DNA from: RAM1 sp050247515
Lineage (GTDB): Bacteria > Pseudomonadota > Gammaproteobacteria > Burkholderiales > Burkholderiaceae_C
NCBI GenBank assembly: GCA_050247515.1
Contig: JBFWUB010000007.1
Span: forward strand, 1-64,000
DNA: 64,000 bases
Direction: 5' to 3'
Position 1 is the stretch's first letter, and every line of letters starts with the position of its first letter. A model generated the notes under the pieces. That model was not told where the DNA came from. It did no database searches and saw only the letters and a program-made list of their open reading frames with translations. The translations under genes and the position numbers were made by a program. Below are positions 44,095-53,296 of this stretch, piece by piece.

Positions 44095-45204
44095 TTACGC
44101 GGGGTAGACCGCACCGAGTACACGGGCGCCTTGAGCGCCCGTTGTGCTTTGCAGGGCCAGCTTTTCGCGCAGCACGGCCTTGCGTGCCAGCCAGGCAAAG
44201 GCAGCGCCTTCCACCTGCTGCGGCGGCAGGCCACGCTGCGCACTGGACAGCACCGCCACGCCGGGCAGCAGGGCCGCCAGGCGCTGCATCAGGTGCGTGT
44301 TGAGCGCACCGCCGCCGCATACCACCAGCTCTGTTGCCTGCGGCCCGTGGCGCAGCAGCTCGGCCGCGCAGCTACGGACGGTCAACTCCGCGAGCGTTGC
44401 TTGCACGTCCACGGGCGCCAGTGCCGCGTGCGGCGCCAGGGCAGCGTCCAGCCAGGCGCGGTTAAACAGGTCGCGCCCCGTGCTCTTGGGCGGTGTCTGC
44501 GCGAAATAGGGGTGGGCGAGAAGCTGCGCCAGCAGCTCTGGCTGCACGGTACCGGTGGCAGCCCAGGCGCCACCGCCGTCATAGGGTTGGCCCGTGTGCT
44601 GCTCGCACCAGCCGTCCATCAGCGCATTGGCCGGGCCGCAGTCAAAGCCGGTCATGCTGCCGTCCGCGCGCAGCAGCGTCAGATTGGAAATGCCGCCCAG
44701 GTTCAGCACCCCTACGGTCGTGCCGGCCCGGCTGAACTGCGCCTGGTGGAAAAACGGCGCCAGCGGCGCACCCTGCCCACCGGCGGCCACGTCGCGGCTG
44801 CGAAAGTCGGCCACCACATCAATGCCGGTCAGCTCGGCCAGCAGGGCCGGGTTGTTGATCTGCGTGGTGTAGCCAGTGACGCCGAAGGCCCGGGGCTGGT
44901 GGCGTACCGTCTGGCCGTGCGCGCCGATGGCCTGCACGTCGCTGGCCCGCACACCGGCGCTTGACAGCAACTGCCCCACAACGGCCGCGTAGGCCTGCAC
45001 CAGCGCGTGCGCTGCCGCCGCGCAGCGGTGGATCTCATCGGCCCCGCTGGTGTTCAGCGCGAGCAGCTGCGCCCGGAAGTCCGCGTCAAACGCCATGGAC
45101 GCATGCGCACGCACGCGCAGCGGTGTGGTGGAGAAATCGGCCAGCACGCCATCGACGCCGTCGAGCGAAGTGCCCGACATCAGCCCGATGTACAACCCGG
45201 CCAT
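44095..45204 (-). CDS. anmK: Anhydro-N-acetylmuramic acid kinase
   Basis: 369 residues. Converts 1,6-anhydro-MurNAc from cell-wall turnover to MurNAc-6-phosphate. LYIGLMSGTSLDGVDGVLAD at the start, AIGAHGQTVRHQP, NLGGISNLTLL and GFDCGPANALMDGWCE are family motifs of the ASKHA-fold kinase. It lies 17 bases downstream of the M23 endopeptidase on the same strand, linking peptidoglycan cleavage with recycling. Confidence 0.95.
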   Translation of the reverse strand: MAGLYIGLMSGTSLDGVDGVLADFSTTPLRVRAHASMAFDADFRAQLLALNTSGADEIHRCAAAAHALVQAYAAVVGQLLSSAGVRASDVQAIGAHGQTVRHQPRAFGVTGYTTQINNPALLAELTGIDVVADFRSRDVAAGGQGAPLAPFFHQAQFSRAGTTVGVLNLGGISNLTLLRADGSMTGFDCGPANALMDGWCEQHTGQPYDGGGAWAATGTVQPELLAQLLAHPYFAQTPPKSTGRDLFNRAWLDAALAPHAALAPVDVQATLAELTVRSCAAELLRHGPQATELVVCGGGALNTHLMQRLAALLPGVAVLSSAQRGLPPQQVEGAAFAWLARKAVLREKLALQSTTGAQGARVLGAVYPA

Positions 45205-45221
45205 GCGGCAGTGCGGCCGCT

Positions 45222-46574
45222 TTACTGGGCGCTGGCCTGCTGGACGGAGCCGGCGGCGGACAGCTGCACGCGAACGCCCATGGCCAGTTTGTCGAACAGA
45301 GGCTTGGCGGCCGCCGACACCGGCACGGACTCGCTTTGGCGGGCGATGGTCATCGGGTCCTGGTGCTGGCCCTTGACGCGGAATTCAAAGTGCAGGTGCG
45401 GCCCGGTGGCCCAGCCGGTGGCACCCACGGCGCCGATGTTCTGGCCCTGGCTTACCGTCTGACCGCGGCGCACATTGATGCGGCTCAGATGGGCGTAGAC
45501 GGTCACGTGCTGGTTGCGGTGCTGCACGAACACCACGTTGCCAAAGCCGTTTTGTACGCCGGCAAATTCCACCACGCCATCGCCCACGCTGCGCACCGGC
45601 GTGCCGGTGGGCGCGGCGTAGTCCACCCCCAGGTGGGCGCGCCACTTCTGCAGGATGGGGTGAAAGCGCATCTTGAAGCCGCTGGTCACGCGCGAGAACT
45701 CCATGGGCGACGCCAGGTAGGCGCGGCGCAGGCTCTGGCCGTCCAGTGTGTAGTAGCCGCCCTTGCTGCCCGGCTCCTGGAACCACATGGCCTGGTAGGT
45801 CTTGCCGTTGTTCACGAATTCAGCCGACAGCACACGGCCGGTGCGCAAGGGCTCGCCATCGGCCTCCAGCGATTCGTACACCACGCTGAAGCGGTCGCCT
45901 TTGCGCAGGGCACGGTGAAAGTCGATGTCGCCGGAGAAGATCTCGGCGATCTGCACGGCCACGGCGTCCGGGATACGGGACTCGTCCGTTGCGGCAAACA
46001 GCGACGATTTGATGGTGCCGCTGCCCAGCCGGCTGGAGGCGGAAAGCGCAGCCTTTTCCAGGCGCGAAGCCAGGCCCTGCGCCGTTTTCTCGATCACCAG
46101 CCGGGTGAACTGGCCGTCGTCCTCAGGCGCCCAGCGCGCGCTCAGGCGCAGCAGCTCGTTGCTGTCGCTGGCCTCGGCGGTGACGGTGCGTCCGGCGCGG
46201 CCCAGCAGGCTGTTGCGGAAGTTTGCATCGTTGCGCAGGAAGCCGGCGGCCGCCGGGTCGTTGATGCCCAGGCGCTGCAGCAGTGCCTCGGCCGTGTCGG
46301 TGGAGCGGGTGATGTCCGAGCGGAACAGGTTGAAGCTGTGGGCATCCAGCAGCTCGAGCTGCGCCTGCAGGGGCAGGGGTTCCACGGCTTCGGTGACCTG
46401 GCGCACGGGCAGGTCGGCGGCGTCGGGTGCCAGCGAGGCCACCGCATACGCACCGCCGCCGCCGCCCAGCATGAGGGCAGCCACCAAGACGGTGACGTGT
46501 TTGGGGTGGTGCTCGATGGTGTGGGCCACGCGGGACAACAAGGCGTCCACGGCGGCGGTCAGGCCGTTGTTCAA
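45222..46574 (-). CDS. M23-family peptidoglycan endopeptidase (membrane-anchored)
   Basis: 450 residues. N-terminal signal-anchor helix (VTVLVAALMLGGGGGAYAVA, about 27-46), a central OapA-like/LysM-free region, and a C-terminal lysostaphin-like domain with the zinc ligands in HLGVDYAAPTGTPV and GPHLHFEFR. Cleaves peptidoglycan cross-links, like MepM/NlpD-type proteins. The reading starts with TTG at 46574, which is unusual, but it gives the expected short cytoplasmic N-terminus. Next to anmK and divergent from tyrS, a block I believe is conserved in Burkholderiales. Confidence 0.88.
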   Translation of the reverse strand: MNNGLTAAVDALLSRVAHTIEHHPKHVTVLVAALMLGGGGGAYAVASLAPDAADLPVRQVTEAVEPLPLQAQLELLDAHSFNLFRSDITRSTDTAEALLQRLGINDPAAAGFLRNDANFRNSLLGRAGRTVTAEASDSNELLRLSARWAPEDDGQFTRLVIEKTAQGLASRLEKAALSASSRLGSGTIKSSLFAATDESRIPDAVAVQIAEIFSGDIDFHRALRKGDRFSVVYESLEADGEPLRTGRVLSAEFVNNGKTYQAMWFQEPGSKGGYYTLDGQSLRRAYLASPMEFSRVTSGFKMRFHPILQKWRAHLGVDYAAPTGTPVRSVGDGVVEFAGVQNGFGNVVFVQHRNQHVTVYAHLSRINVRRGQTVSQGQNIGAVGATGWATGPHLHFEFRVKGQHQDPMTIARQSESVPVSAAAKPLFDKLAMGVRVQLSAAGSVQQASAQ

Positions 46575-46749
46575 AAGATGAGTCCCCAGAAAAGCCGATC
46601 AGTCCCACCCCGCGACAGGATGGTTCCCTACGTTACATATCGCCGATGTCTGACAGACGATCTGCAAAAACTGCGCCAATTAAAATCCGGCTCAGTCGAT
46701 TGGACGCAGTATAGCCAGCCCGCCCCCGCGGACATCTGAAAAAACCCTT

Positions 46750-47982
46750 ATGAATCAAGCTCCTGTTACAAATTTCCCGGTAACCGACCGCGTCCGTGAG
46801 GCGCTGGCGGTGACGCTGCGCGGCTGCGAGGAGCTGATTCCGCAGGACGACTGGGTCAAAAAGCTGGCTCGCGCGGAGGCCACCGGCGTGCCGCTGCGCG
46901 TCAAGCTGGGGCTGGACCCGACCGCGCCGGACATCCATATCGGCCACACCGTGGTGCTCAACAAGATGCGCCAGCTGCAGGACCTGGGCCACACCGTGAT
47001 CTTCCTGATCGGCGACTTCACCTCCATGATCGGCGACCCGTCGGGGCGCAACACCACCCGCCCGCCGCTGACGGCCGAGCAGATCAAGGCCAACGCCGAG
47101 ACCTACCGCGCCCAGGCCGAGAAGATCCTGGATCCCGCGAAAACCGAGCTGCGCTACAACAGCGAATGGAGCGACCCGCTGGGCGCGCGCGGCCTGATCC
47201 AGCTGGCGTCGCGTTACACCGTGGCGCGCATGATGGAGCGCAATGACTTCCATGACCGCTTCAGCGCCGGCACGTCGATCTCAATCCATGAATTCCTGTA
47301 CCCGCTGATGCAGGGCTATGACAGCGTGGCGCTCAAGAGCGACCTGGAGCTGGGTGGCACCGACCAGAAGTTCAACCTGCTCATGGGCCGCCACCTGCAG
47401 CAGGAATACGGCCAGGAGCCGCAGTGCATCCTGACCATGCCGCTGCTCGAAGGCCTGGACGGCGTGGACAAGATGTCCAAGAGCAAGAACAACTACATCG
47501 GTGTGACCGAGGACGCCAACACCATGTTCGCCAAGGTGCTGTCCATCAGCGACACGCTGATGTGGCGCTGGTACACGCTGCTGTCCTTTCGCAGCGAGGC
47601 CGATATTGCCGCGCTCAAGGCCGAAGTCGAAGGCGGGCGCAACCCCAAGGACGCCAAGGTCATGCTGGCCAAGGAAATCACCACCCGCTTTCACAACGCC
47701 GCGGCGGCCGATGCGGCCGAGCAGGACTTCATCAACCGCAGCAAGGGCGGCGTGCCGGACGACATCCCGGATGTGTCGCTGGCGGGCGCGCCCCTTGGCA
47801 TTGGCGCGCTGCTGAAAGCCGCGGGCCTGGCGCCGTCCACCAGCGAAGCCAGCCGCCTGATTGATGGCGGCGGCGTCCGCGTGGACTCCGGCGTGGTGAG
47901 CGACAAGGGCCTGAAACTGGACGCGGGCACCTACGTCGTGCAGGTGGGCAAGCGCAAGTTTGCCCGCGTGACGTTGACCTGA
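46750..47982 (+). CDS. tyrS: Tyrosyl-tRNA synthetase
   Basis: 410-residue class I synthetase. HIGH-type motif HIGH at 63-66 and a perfect KMSKS at 241-245. The sequence KLGLDPTAPDIHIGHTVVLN and the C-terminal S4 domain (SEASRLIDGGGVRVDSGVVS) place it in the TyrZ-like subgroup rather than the E. coli TyrS type. No strong ribosome-binding site precedes the ATG. The 175-base divergent gap to the M23 gene must hold promoters for both directions. Confidence 0.96.
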   Translation: MNQAPVTNFPVTDRVREALAVTLRGCEELIPQDDWVKKLARAEATGVPLRVKLGLDPTAPDIHIGHTVVLNKMRQLQDLGHTVIFLIGDFTSMIGDPSGRNTTRPPLTAEQIKANAETYRAQAEKILDPAKTELRYNSEWSDPLGARGLIQLASRYTVARMMERNDFHDRFSAGTSISIHEFLYPLMQGYDSVALKSDLELGGTDQKFNLLMGRHLQQEYGQEPQCILTMPLLEGLDGVDKMSKSKNNYIGVTEDANTMFAKVLSISDTLMWRWYTLLSFRSEADIAALKAEVEGGRNPKDAKVMLAKEITTRFHNAAAADAAEQDFINRSKGGVPDDIPDVSLAGAPLGIGALLKAAGLAPSTSEASRLIDGGGVRVDSGVVSDKGLKLDAGTYVVQVGKRKFARVTLT

Positions 47983-47993
47983 TGGTTACCTGA

Positions 47994-49136
47994 TCAGCGT
48001 ATGAAGTTTCCGCGCGGCCCGACGACGGTGATTTCCACAAAGTTCGAGCCGTGGCGTTTGTCCGGCCCGAACTCCATCGTGTAGCCGCCCAGGTCCAGCC
48101 GCGCGAGCTTTTCCATCGCCTCCTTCACCGTCTCGGGTGTCGGGTTCCTGCCCGCGCCGCGCAGGCCCGCGGCCATGACCTGCATGTTGATGTAGCCCAG
48201 GTAGTGGTCGTAGTCCACCTCCTTGCCGGCACGGGCCATCGCCGCGTTGAACTCCTTGGCCAGCGCCGTGGTGGCGCGCCAGGGGTAGGGTGTGGCGCGA
48301 GACACGGCCAGCCCGCGCGCGTCGTCGCCCAGCGCCTTCAGGATGGCCGAGCCCACGGACAGCGACAGCGTGTACACCGGCAGCCCCGCATAGGCGCGGT
48401 TGGCCTTGATGTAGCCGATCACCGCCGGGCCGGCCACCAGCATCACGACCGCCTGGGCCTTCATCGCGGCCACGGCCTGGGCGGCCGGCACCGCGTCCGC
48501 GCCCGAGGTCTGCAGCGAGCGAGCGCCGGCAAGCGAGGCGCCTTCGGCGGCGATGATTTTTTCCGCCAGCGGGGCCAGCAGTTTGCCGAACTCGTTGTCC
48601 TGGTAGACCAGTGCAATGCGCTTGGCCTGCACCGCCACCAGGTTGCGCACGATGCGCACCAGCTCGTCGTCGTAGCCGGCCTGGGTGGTGAAGAAATACG
48701 CATTGGGTTGCGCTCGCAGCGCGGGGCTGCCGCTGTAAGCGGCAATCAGCGGCACGCGCTTTTCGGCGATGTAGGGCAGCACGGCCAGCGTCTGGCCCGT
48801 GCCCACCGTGCCAAACAGCGACAGCGCGCCGCGCTGCTCGACCAGCGTGCGGGAATTCTCCAGCGTGCGTTTGGCGTCAAAGCCGTCGTCCAGGATGTCC
48901 AGCCGCACGCGGCGCCCGCCGATGCCGCCCTTGCGGTTGATCTCGTCAATGGCCAGCTGCTGGCCGGCCAGCACATTGGCCATGGGGTTGGCCATGGGCC
49001 CTGACAGCGGCGCGCTCTGGCCTATGAGCAGATCGCCCCTGGCCGGCGGCACGCTGGCGCGGGCGCCCAGGGCGGTGGCAGCCAGGCCGCCCAGCAGGGT
49101 GCGGCGGGTCAGGGGGTGGTGGGGCAGGTTTCTCAT
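47994..49136 (-). CDS. ABC-type branched-chain-amino-acid-like substrate-binding protein
   Basis: 380 residues. Twin-arginine leader (TRRTLLGGLAATALGARA) and the LivJ-like fold: DLLIGQSAPLSGPMANPMAN, VRLDILDDGFDAKRTLENS, and SLFGTVGTGQTLAVLPYIAE. Ligand unknown; no transporter membrane or ATPase genes adjoin. It ends 11 bases from the convergent tyrS. The AraC regulator gene upstream (49308-50237) reads the same way and may control it. Probable paralogue of the receptor at 17369. Confidence 0.9.
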   Translation of the reverse strand: MRNLPHHPLTRRTLLGGLAATALGARASVPPARGDLLIGQSAPLSGPMANPMANVLAGQQLAIDEINRKGGIGGRRVRLDILDDGFDAKRTLENSRTLVEQRGALSLFGTVGTGQTLAVLPYIAEKRVPLIAAYSGSPALRAQPNAYFFTTQAGYDDELVRIVRNLVAVQAKRIALVYQDNEFGKLLAPLAEKIIAAEGASLAGARSLQTSGADAVPAAQAVAAMKAQAVVMLVAGPAVIGYIKANRAYAGLPVYTLSLSVGSAILKALGDDARGLAVSRATPYPWRATTALAKEFNAAMARAGKEVDYDHYLGYINMQVMAAGLRGAGRNPTPETVKEAMEKLARLDLGGYTMEFGPDKRHGSNFVEITVVGPRGNFIR

Positions 49137-49307
49137 CGACGTCTCCGTTGTGGTTGTGGGAGATGTCACTGTGCCGACCGGTTGCCTTGCGGTCTGGCCC
49201 GAAATTGCGGTGCAGCGCGGCGTTTGGCGCAATCTTGCGCGGCAAGCCTCAGGCAAACCCTGTGGTGCTGTCGCGCAGGTAACTCAGGGGCCGCCTCAAG
49301 GGGCGCC

Positions 49308-50237
49308 TTAAGGGGATTGGGGCGTGTCCGCCGCCTGGCCCAGGTTGCGCTGCCACTGCCGCGGCGTCTGGCCCGTGTGGCGGCGAAACTGTGCGGCAAA
49401 GTGGCTTTGCGAGCTGAAGCCGCAAGCCAGCGCGATGTCCAGCATGCCGGGGCCCCCACCGGGCGCCAGCCGCGCCGACCAAAGCAGCCGGCAGGCCAGT
49501 TCCATGCGCCGGCCCACGATGTACTGGTGCGGTGTGACGCCGGTGGATTCGCGAAACACCCGGCAAAAATGAAACAGGCTCATGCCCGCCACCGCGGCCA
49601 GGTCCTCCAGGCTCAGGCTGTCGCCCAGGTGGGCGTCTATATGCGCCCTGGCTTTGTCCAGCCCGCTTTGGGCCGGCCCGGCGGTGCGGCCCTGCTCGCG
49701 CAACAACAGCCGGGTAACCAGGGCCATGGCCAGCCGCTCGGTGGCGCGCGCGCCATCGGGGTGGCCTTCGCGCAGGTCGGCGTACAGCGCCTGCGACAGC
49801 AGCCGCAGCACCTCGTCGCCCGGCACCACCTGGTGGCGCAGCTGCGCGCGCTCAGGCGGCATGCCCAGCGCAATGGCGCTGTCGGCCAGCAGCTCGGTAG
49901 AGATGCGAAAGGTGGCCAGCCGGGCCGGCTTGAGCGCGCGGCCTGCCGGGCGCGGCGTGGCCGTGCTGTGCGCCACCGTGGTGCCCGGCGGTATGACCAT
50001 CAGCGCGTGGTGGCGCATGGCAAAGCTGGCATGCGTGCCCGGGCCCGAGGCGTCAAATGAATACGAGGGCCCGACGTTGAAGCTGATGCGCAGGTAGGGC
50101 TCGGGCTCGATCTCATGCACCGGCCCGGGAATCACCACCAGCGCCAGGCTCACGTGGCGCGACGCGGACGGTAAAACCTCGCGGTGGATGGTAGGGCGGG
50201 CGGCGCCGGACGGCCCCGCCCCGGCGGTTGCAGGCAT
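49308..50237 (-). CDS. AraC-family transcriptional regulator
   Basis: 309 residues. A cupin-like N-terminal sensor region (about 25-140) and a complete C-terminal AraC domain with two helix-turn-helices: SLEDLAAVAGMSLFHFCRVF and MLDIALACGFSSQSHFAAQF, ending RRHTGQTPRQWQR. Lies 171 bases upstream of the binding-protein gene on the same strand, so that gene is the simplest target; this is inferred from position. Ligand unknown. Confidence 0.9.
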   Translation of the reverse strand: MPATAGAGPSGAARPTIHREVLPSASRHVSLALVVIPGPVHEIEPEPYLRISFNVGPSYSFDASGPGTHASFAMRHHALMVIPPGTTVAHSTATPRPAGRALKPARLATFRISTELLADSAIALGMPPERAQLRHQVVPGDEVLRLLSQALYADLREGHPDGARATERLAMALVTRLLLREQGRTAGPAQSGLDKARAHIDAHLGDSLSLEDLAAVAGMSLFHFCRVFRESTGVTPHQYIVGRRMELACRLLWSARLAPGGGPGMLDIALACGFSSQSHFAAQFRRHTGQTPRQWQRNLGQAADTPQSP

Positions 50238-50301
50238 GGCGCTGATGCTAGGGGTGCCGGCGCCTTGCGGGCATTGTGTTTTCCCCTATCGACGCACGGC
50301 C

Positions 50302-50991
50302 TCAGCGCGCGCCCGCGGCCTCCAGCATCTTCACCATCTCGCCATAGCCGCGCGTGCGTGCCAGCTGCAGCGGTGTGGCGCCCTGGCGGTCCTTGAGCTG
50401 CAGGTTCGCCCGGGCGTCGATCAGCGCCTTGAGCGTGGCCTGGTGGCGCGCGCCGCCATTGCCCAGCACGATGGACTCGATCACCGCCGTCCAGTGCAGG
50501 TTGTTCACATGGTCCAGCGGCGCGCCGGCGGCGATCAGCTGGCGCACCACGCCGTCATGGCCCAGGTGGGCCGCGGCGATCAGCGCCGTGCCGTCATAGC
50601 GGCTGGTGACCTGTCTGGCGCTGGCGCCCAGCGACAGCAGCACGCGCAGGGTGTCCTCGTCGTCGGCCACGGATGCCATGGTCACGCCGTCGTAGCGGTC
50701 GTTGTCCAGCAGGTTGAGGTCGGCGCCGGCCCGGGCCAGCGCGCGGATGGCCTCGCGCTGCTTCGCAAACGTGGCCACATGAAGCGGTGTGCGGCCGTTG
50801 CCGTCGCGCGCATTGAGGTTGGCTTTGGCGGCCGCCAGTTGGGTGATCCGCGCCACGTCGCCCTGGTGGGCGGCGGCGTGCAGGCCCTGGTACTTTGCGG
50901 CTTCGGCCGGCGTGGGGCCGACCTGGGCCAGCGCGGGCAGCGCCACGGCGGTGACGAGCGACAGGACGAGGGCGCAAACGAGCTTGTGCAT
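50302..50991 (-). CDS. Secreted ankyrin-repeat protein
   Basis: 229 residues with a signal peptide (MHKLVCALVLSLVTAVALPA, cut after LAQ) and about five ankyrin repeats, the clearest being DGNGRTPLHVATFAKQREAI, YDGTALIAAAHLGHDGVVRQ and RQGATPLQLARTRGYGEMVK. Periplasmic ankyrin proteins mediate protein contacts, sometimes with catalase or other stress enzymes; the partner here is unknown. Two inverted repeats lie upstream, and the next gene upstream on the same strand is a FixJ-type regulator. Confidence 0.88.
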   Translation of the reverse strand: MHKLVCALVLSLVTAVALPALAQVGPTPAEAAKYQGLHAAAHQGDVARITQLAAAKANLNARDGNGRTPLHVATFAKQREAIRALARAGADLNLLDNDRYDGVTMASVADDEDTLRVLLSLGASARQVTSRYDGTALIAAAHLGHDGVVRQLIAAGAPLDHVNNLHWTAVIESIVLGNGGARHQATLKALIDARANLQLKDRQGATPLQLARTRGYGEMVKMLEAAGAR

Positions 50992-51016
50992 GGTGGTTTC
51001 CTTCGGGAGGGACGCT

Positions 51017-51035
51017 CACGGTTCAATCAACCGTG
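51017..51035. repeat. Perfect 19-base dyad before the ankyrin gene
   Basis: CACGGTT (51017-51023), 5 bases, AACCGTG (51029-51035). It lies 26 bases upstream of the ankyrin start and would form a hairpin in its mRNA leader or serve as an operator. Function unknown. Confidence 0.5.
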
Positions 51036-51088
51036 ATGGCACTGTAAGAACTGCACGGCGTTGGGCCCATTCGTACGGCTACGCGCAC

Positions 51089-51110
51089 CGCTCCGTACAA
51101 CTACGGAGCG
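51089..51110. repeat. Perfect 22-base dyad between the regulator and the ankyrin gene
   Basis: CGCTCCGTA (51089-51097), CAAC, TACGGAGCG (51102-51110): nine paired bases per arm. It starts 98 bases upstream of the ankyrin ATG and ends 13 bases beyond the regulator's stop. The CCGTA/TACGG core is the sort of dyad bound by LuxR/FixJ-type regulators. There is no T-run, so a terminator is less likely. Confidence 0.5.
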
Positions 51111-51122
51111 ACCATGGAGCCG

Positions 51123-51746
51123 TTACCCGCCAGCGTCGTCCACCAGCGCCGCATAGCCGCGGATCAGCTGCGCCAGCGACTCCGCCTGCAGCTTGGCAAA
51201 CAGGTTGGCGCGGTGCGTTTCCACCGTGCGCGGGGACAGATCCAGTGCGCGGCCGATCTCCTTGTTGGTCAGGCCCGCCACGATCAGGCCCAGCACCTCG
51301 CGCTCGCGGGCCGACAGCTGGGCAAAGCGCTCGCGCGCGGCGCGGTCTGCCTGGTGGCGCTCGCGCGACTTCACATGCGCGCGCACGGCGTTTTGCAGCG
51401 CCTCCAGCAGGGCTTCGTCGTCCACCGGCTTTTCCAGGAACTCCGCCGCGCCAGCCTTGAACGCCCGCCGGCACATCTCCACCGTGCCGTGGCCGGTGAG
51501 CATGATCACCGGCTGGTCCACACCCTGCGCCACCAGCTGGTCCAGGACACTCAGGCCACTGATGCCGGGCATGCGCACGTCCAGCACGATGGCGCCAATG
51601 CCCTGGCGGTCAAACCCCGCCATGAAGGCCTGCGGGTCGGCCCAGGCCTGCACCCGCAGGCCCACCGTGCTGATCAGCAGCGCCAGGCTGGAGCGCACGG
51701 CCTCGTCGTCGTCAATCAGGTGGATCAGGGGCGACAGCGTGTTCAT
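51123..51746 (-). CDS. FixJ-type two-component response regulator
   Basis: 207 residues. Receiver domain with acidic pocket Asp12/Asp13 and phospho-acceptor Asp56 in IVLDVRMPG, TGHGTVE and the conserved lysine in FLEKP; C-terminal LuxR helix-turn-helix (LSAREREVLGLIVAGLTNKE, then LDLSPRTVETHRANLFAKL). It is 58 bases downstream of a cognate-looking histidine kinase on the same strand. Target genes unknown; the adjacent dyad and ankyrin gene are candidates. Confidence 0.92.
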   Translation of the reverse strand: MNTLSPLIHLIDDDEAVRSSLALLISTVGLRVQAWADPQAFMAGFDRQGIGAIVLDVRMPGISGLSVLDQLVAQGVDQPVIMLTGHGTVEMCRRAFKAGAAEFLEKPVDDEALLEALQNAVRAHVKSRERHQADRAARERFAQLSAREREVLGLIVAGLTNKEIGRALDLSPRTVETHRANLFAKLQAESLAQLIRGYAALVDDAGG

Positions 51747-51804
51747 TGGGTAACCTCCGTGCTGCGCACTGCGGTGCGAGCGCCTTCGGGCGGCCGGGCG
51801 GCGC

Positions 51805-53262
51805 TCATGCTGATGCCAGCGGCAGGCTCAGGTGGAAGGCCGCGCCGCGCGGTGCGTGGTGCGCGGCCGTGAGCTGCCCGCCCATGCCGCCGGCCAGGGT
51901 TTCGCACAGGTTCAGGCCCAGCCCCAGGCCACCCGCGCGGGTGGTGAAAAAAGGCTCAAACAGCCGGGGCAGCACGTCAGGCGCAATGCCCGGGCCGGTG
52001 TCGGCCACGCTCAGTGTGCCGTGCATGGCATCGGTCGCCAGCGTGATGCGCAGGTTGCGTTCATCTGCCGGCACCTGCTCCAGCGCCTGCAGCGCGTTCA
52101 TCAGCAGGTTGTGGATGATCTGCTCCAGCGCCACCGGCTCGGCCTGCACGGTCACGGGCTCATCCGGTGCGTCCACCTGGCCCGTGACCTGGCGGGCCTG
52201 CAGCTCGGGCGCCAGCAGGTACAGCGCGTTGCGCACGGCGTCCTGCAGCACCACGGCTTGCAGCTGCGCTGCAGGGTCGGGCCGCTGCACGGCGCGGCGC
52301 AGCCGGCCCACCACGTCGGCGGCGCGCCGGGCCTGCTGCGCGGCCACCGTCATGGCGTTGCGGGCCAGGCCCAGGTCTGGCGGGTCTTCGTCCAGCAGGC
52401 GGCCTGCGGCCTGGGTGCTGGCCAGCAAAGCGGCCAGCGGCTGGTTGAATTCATGCGCCATGCCGGCGGCCAGCTCGCCCAGGGTGTTCAACCGCGCGAC
52501 CTGGCCCAGGCGCAGCAGCTCTTCGGCGCGGCGGCGCTCCTGGCGCTGGCGCAGCAGCACGCAGGCGCCTGCCAGCAGGCCTGCCACGGCCAGTGCCCAG
52601 GCCGCCATCCAGCCCCAGGGCAGTTCGGCCCAGCCCACCCGGCGCTGTGCCACCACGTCAAACGGCTGGCTTGCCGATGCCAGGGGCTTGTTGAAATCAA
52701 AACGCCAGCCGCCCGCGCCCACGCGCCCGGGCTGCACCACAAGGCGCTGGCTGTCGTATTCAAGGGTGACGCGCACGGGGCTGGTGTCGGGCGCCATGGG
52801 CCATTCGCTCCAGGGCACCGCGGCGCGCAGGTCCATCTGCAACGCGAAGCTGGTGGGCTCGGCGGCCAGCACCAGCTGGTAGCGCGCGCTGTTCAGGTCC
52901 AGCGCGGCCAGCACAGGGCGGCGCACCGCGCGCGACAGGGTTTCGGCCGCGGCCAGCCGCGCATCGGCCCAGCTCGCGTCGCGGTCGCGCCGCTGCACAC
53001 CCAGGATCTGCGGGTACAGGGCGACAAGGCGCTGCTCGGGGGCGGAGGCTTCCGCCTGCGGCTGCAGCAGGGCCAGCGTGGCCAGCACGGCGTCGTGCTG
53101 CACCACGCGCTGGCTCAGCAGGCGGTGGGCAATGCGCGCATCGGTCTCGAACGCATCACGCAGCTGGGCCAGCTGCAGCCGTGCCAGGCCCACGGCGCCC
53201 AGCGCCGAAGCCACCAGCCCCGCTGCAATCCACAGCCTGTATCGGCGTGCCCAGTCCAGCAT
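51805..53262 (-). CDS. Membrane sensor histidine kinase partner of the FixJ regulator
   Basis: 485 residues from the ATG at 53262 (a GTG at 53277 would add five). Two membrane helices (LWIAAGLVASALGAVGLA and WMAAWALAVAGLLAGACVLL) enclose a periplasmic sensor domain of about 190 residues. The kinase core follows: H-box GMAHEFNQPLAALL with the phospho-accepting His, HNLLMNALQAL (N box), ADTGPGIAP, and GGLGLGLNLCETLA. The HEFNQPLAAL form is typical of the FixL/DctB-like group. Divergent from the cation transporter, 34 bases away. Confidence 0.9.
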   Translation of the reverse strand: MLDWARRYRLWIAAGLVASALGAVGLARLQLAQLRDAFETDARIAHRLLSQRVVQHDAVLATLALLQPQAEASAPEQRLVALYPQILGVQRRDRDASWADARLAAAETLSRAVRRPVLAALDLNSARYQLVLAAEPTSFALQMDLRAAVPWSEWPMAPDTSPVRVTLEYDSQRLVVQPGRVGAGGWRFDFNKPLASASQPFDVVAQRRVGWAELPWGWMAAWALAVAGLLAGACVLLRQRQERRRAEELLRLGQVARLNTLGELAAGMAHEFNQPLAALLASTQAAGRLLDEDPPDLGLARNAMTVAAQQARRAADVVGRLRRAVQRPDPAAQLQAVVLQDAVRNALYLLAPELQARQVTGQVDAPDEPVTVQAEPVALEQIIHNLLMNALQALEQVPADERNLRITLATDAMHGTLSVADTGPGIAPDVLPRLFEPFFTTRAGGLGLGLNLCETLAGGMGGQLTAAHHAPRGAAFHLSLPLASA

Positions 53263-53296
53263 GGGCGCATTGTGCACGCTGGGTCACAATGCCGGC

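Noticed and set aside
46575..46749. Specific promoter boxes between the M23 gene and tyrS
   Set aside because: Several AT-rich hexamers exist, such as TATAGC near 46710, but none forms a -35/-10 pair at proper spacing, so I did not annotate one.
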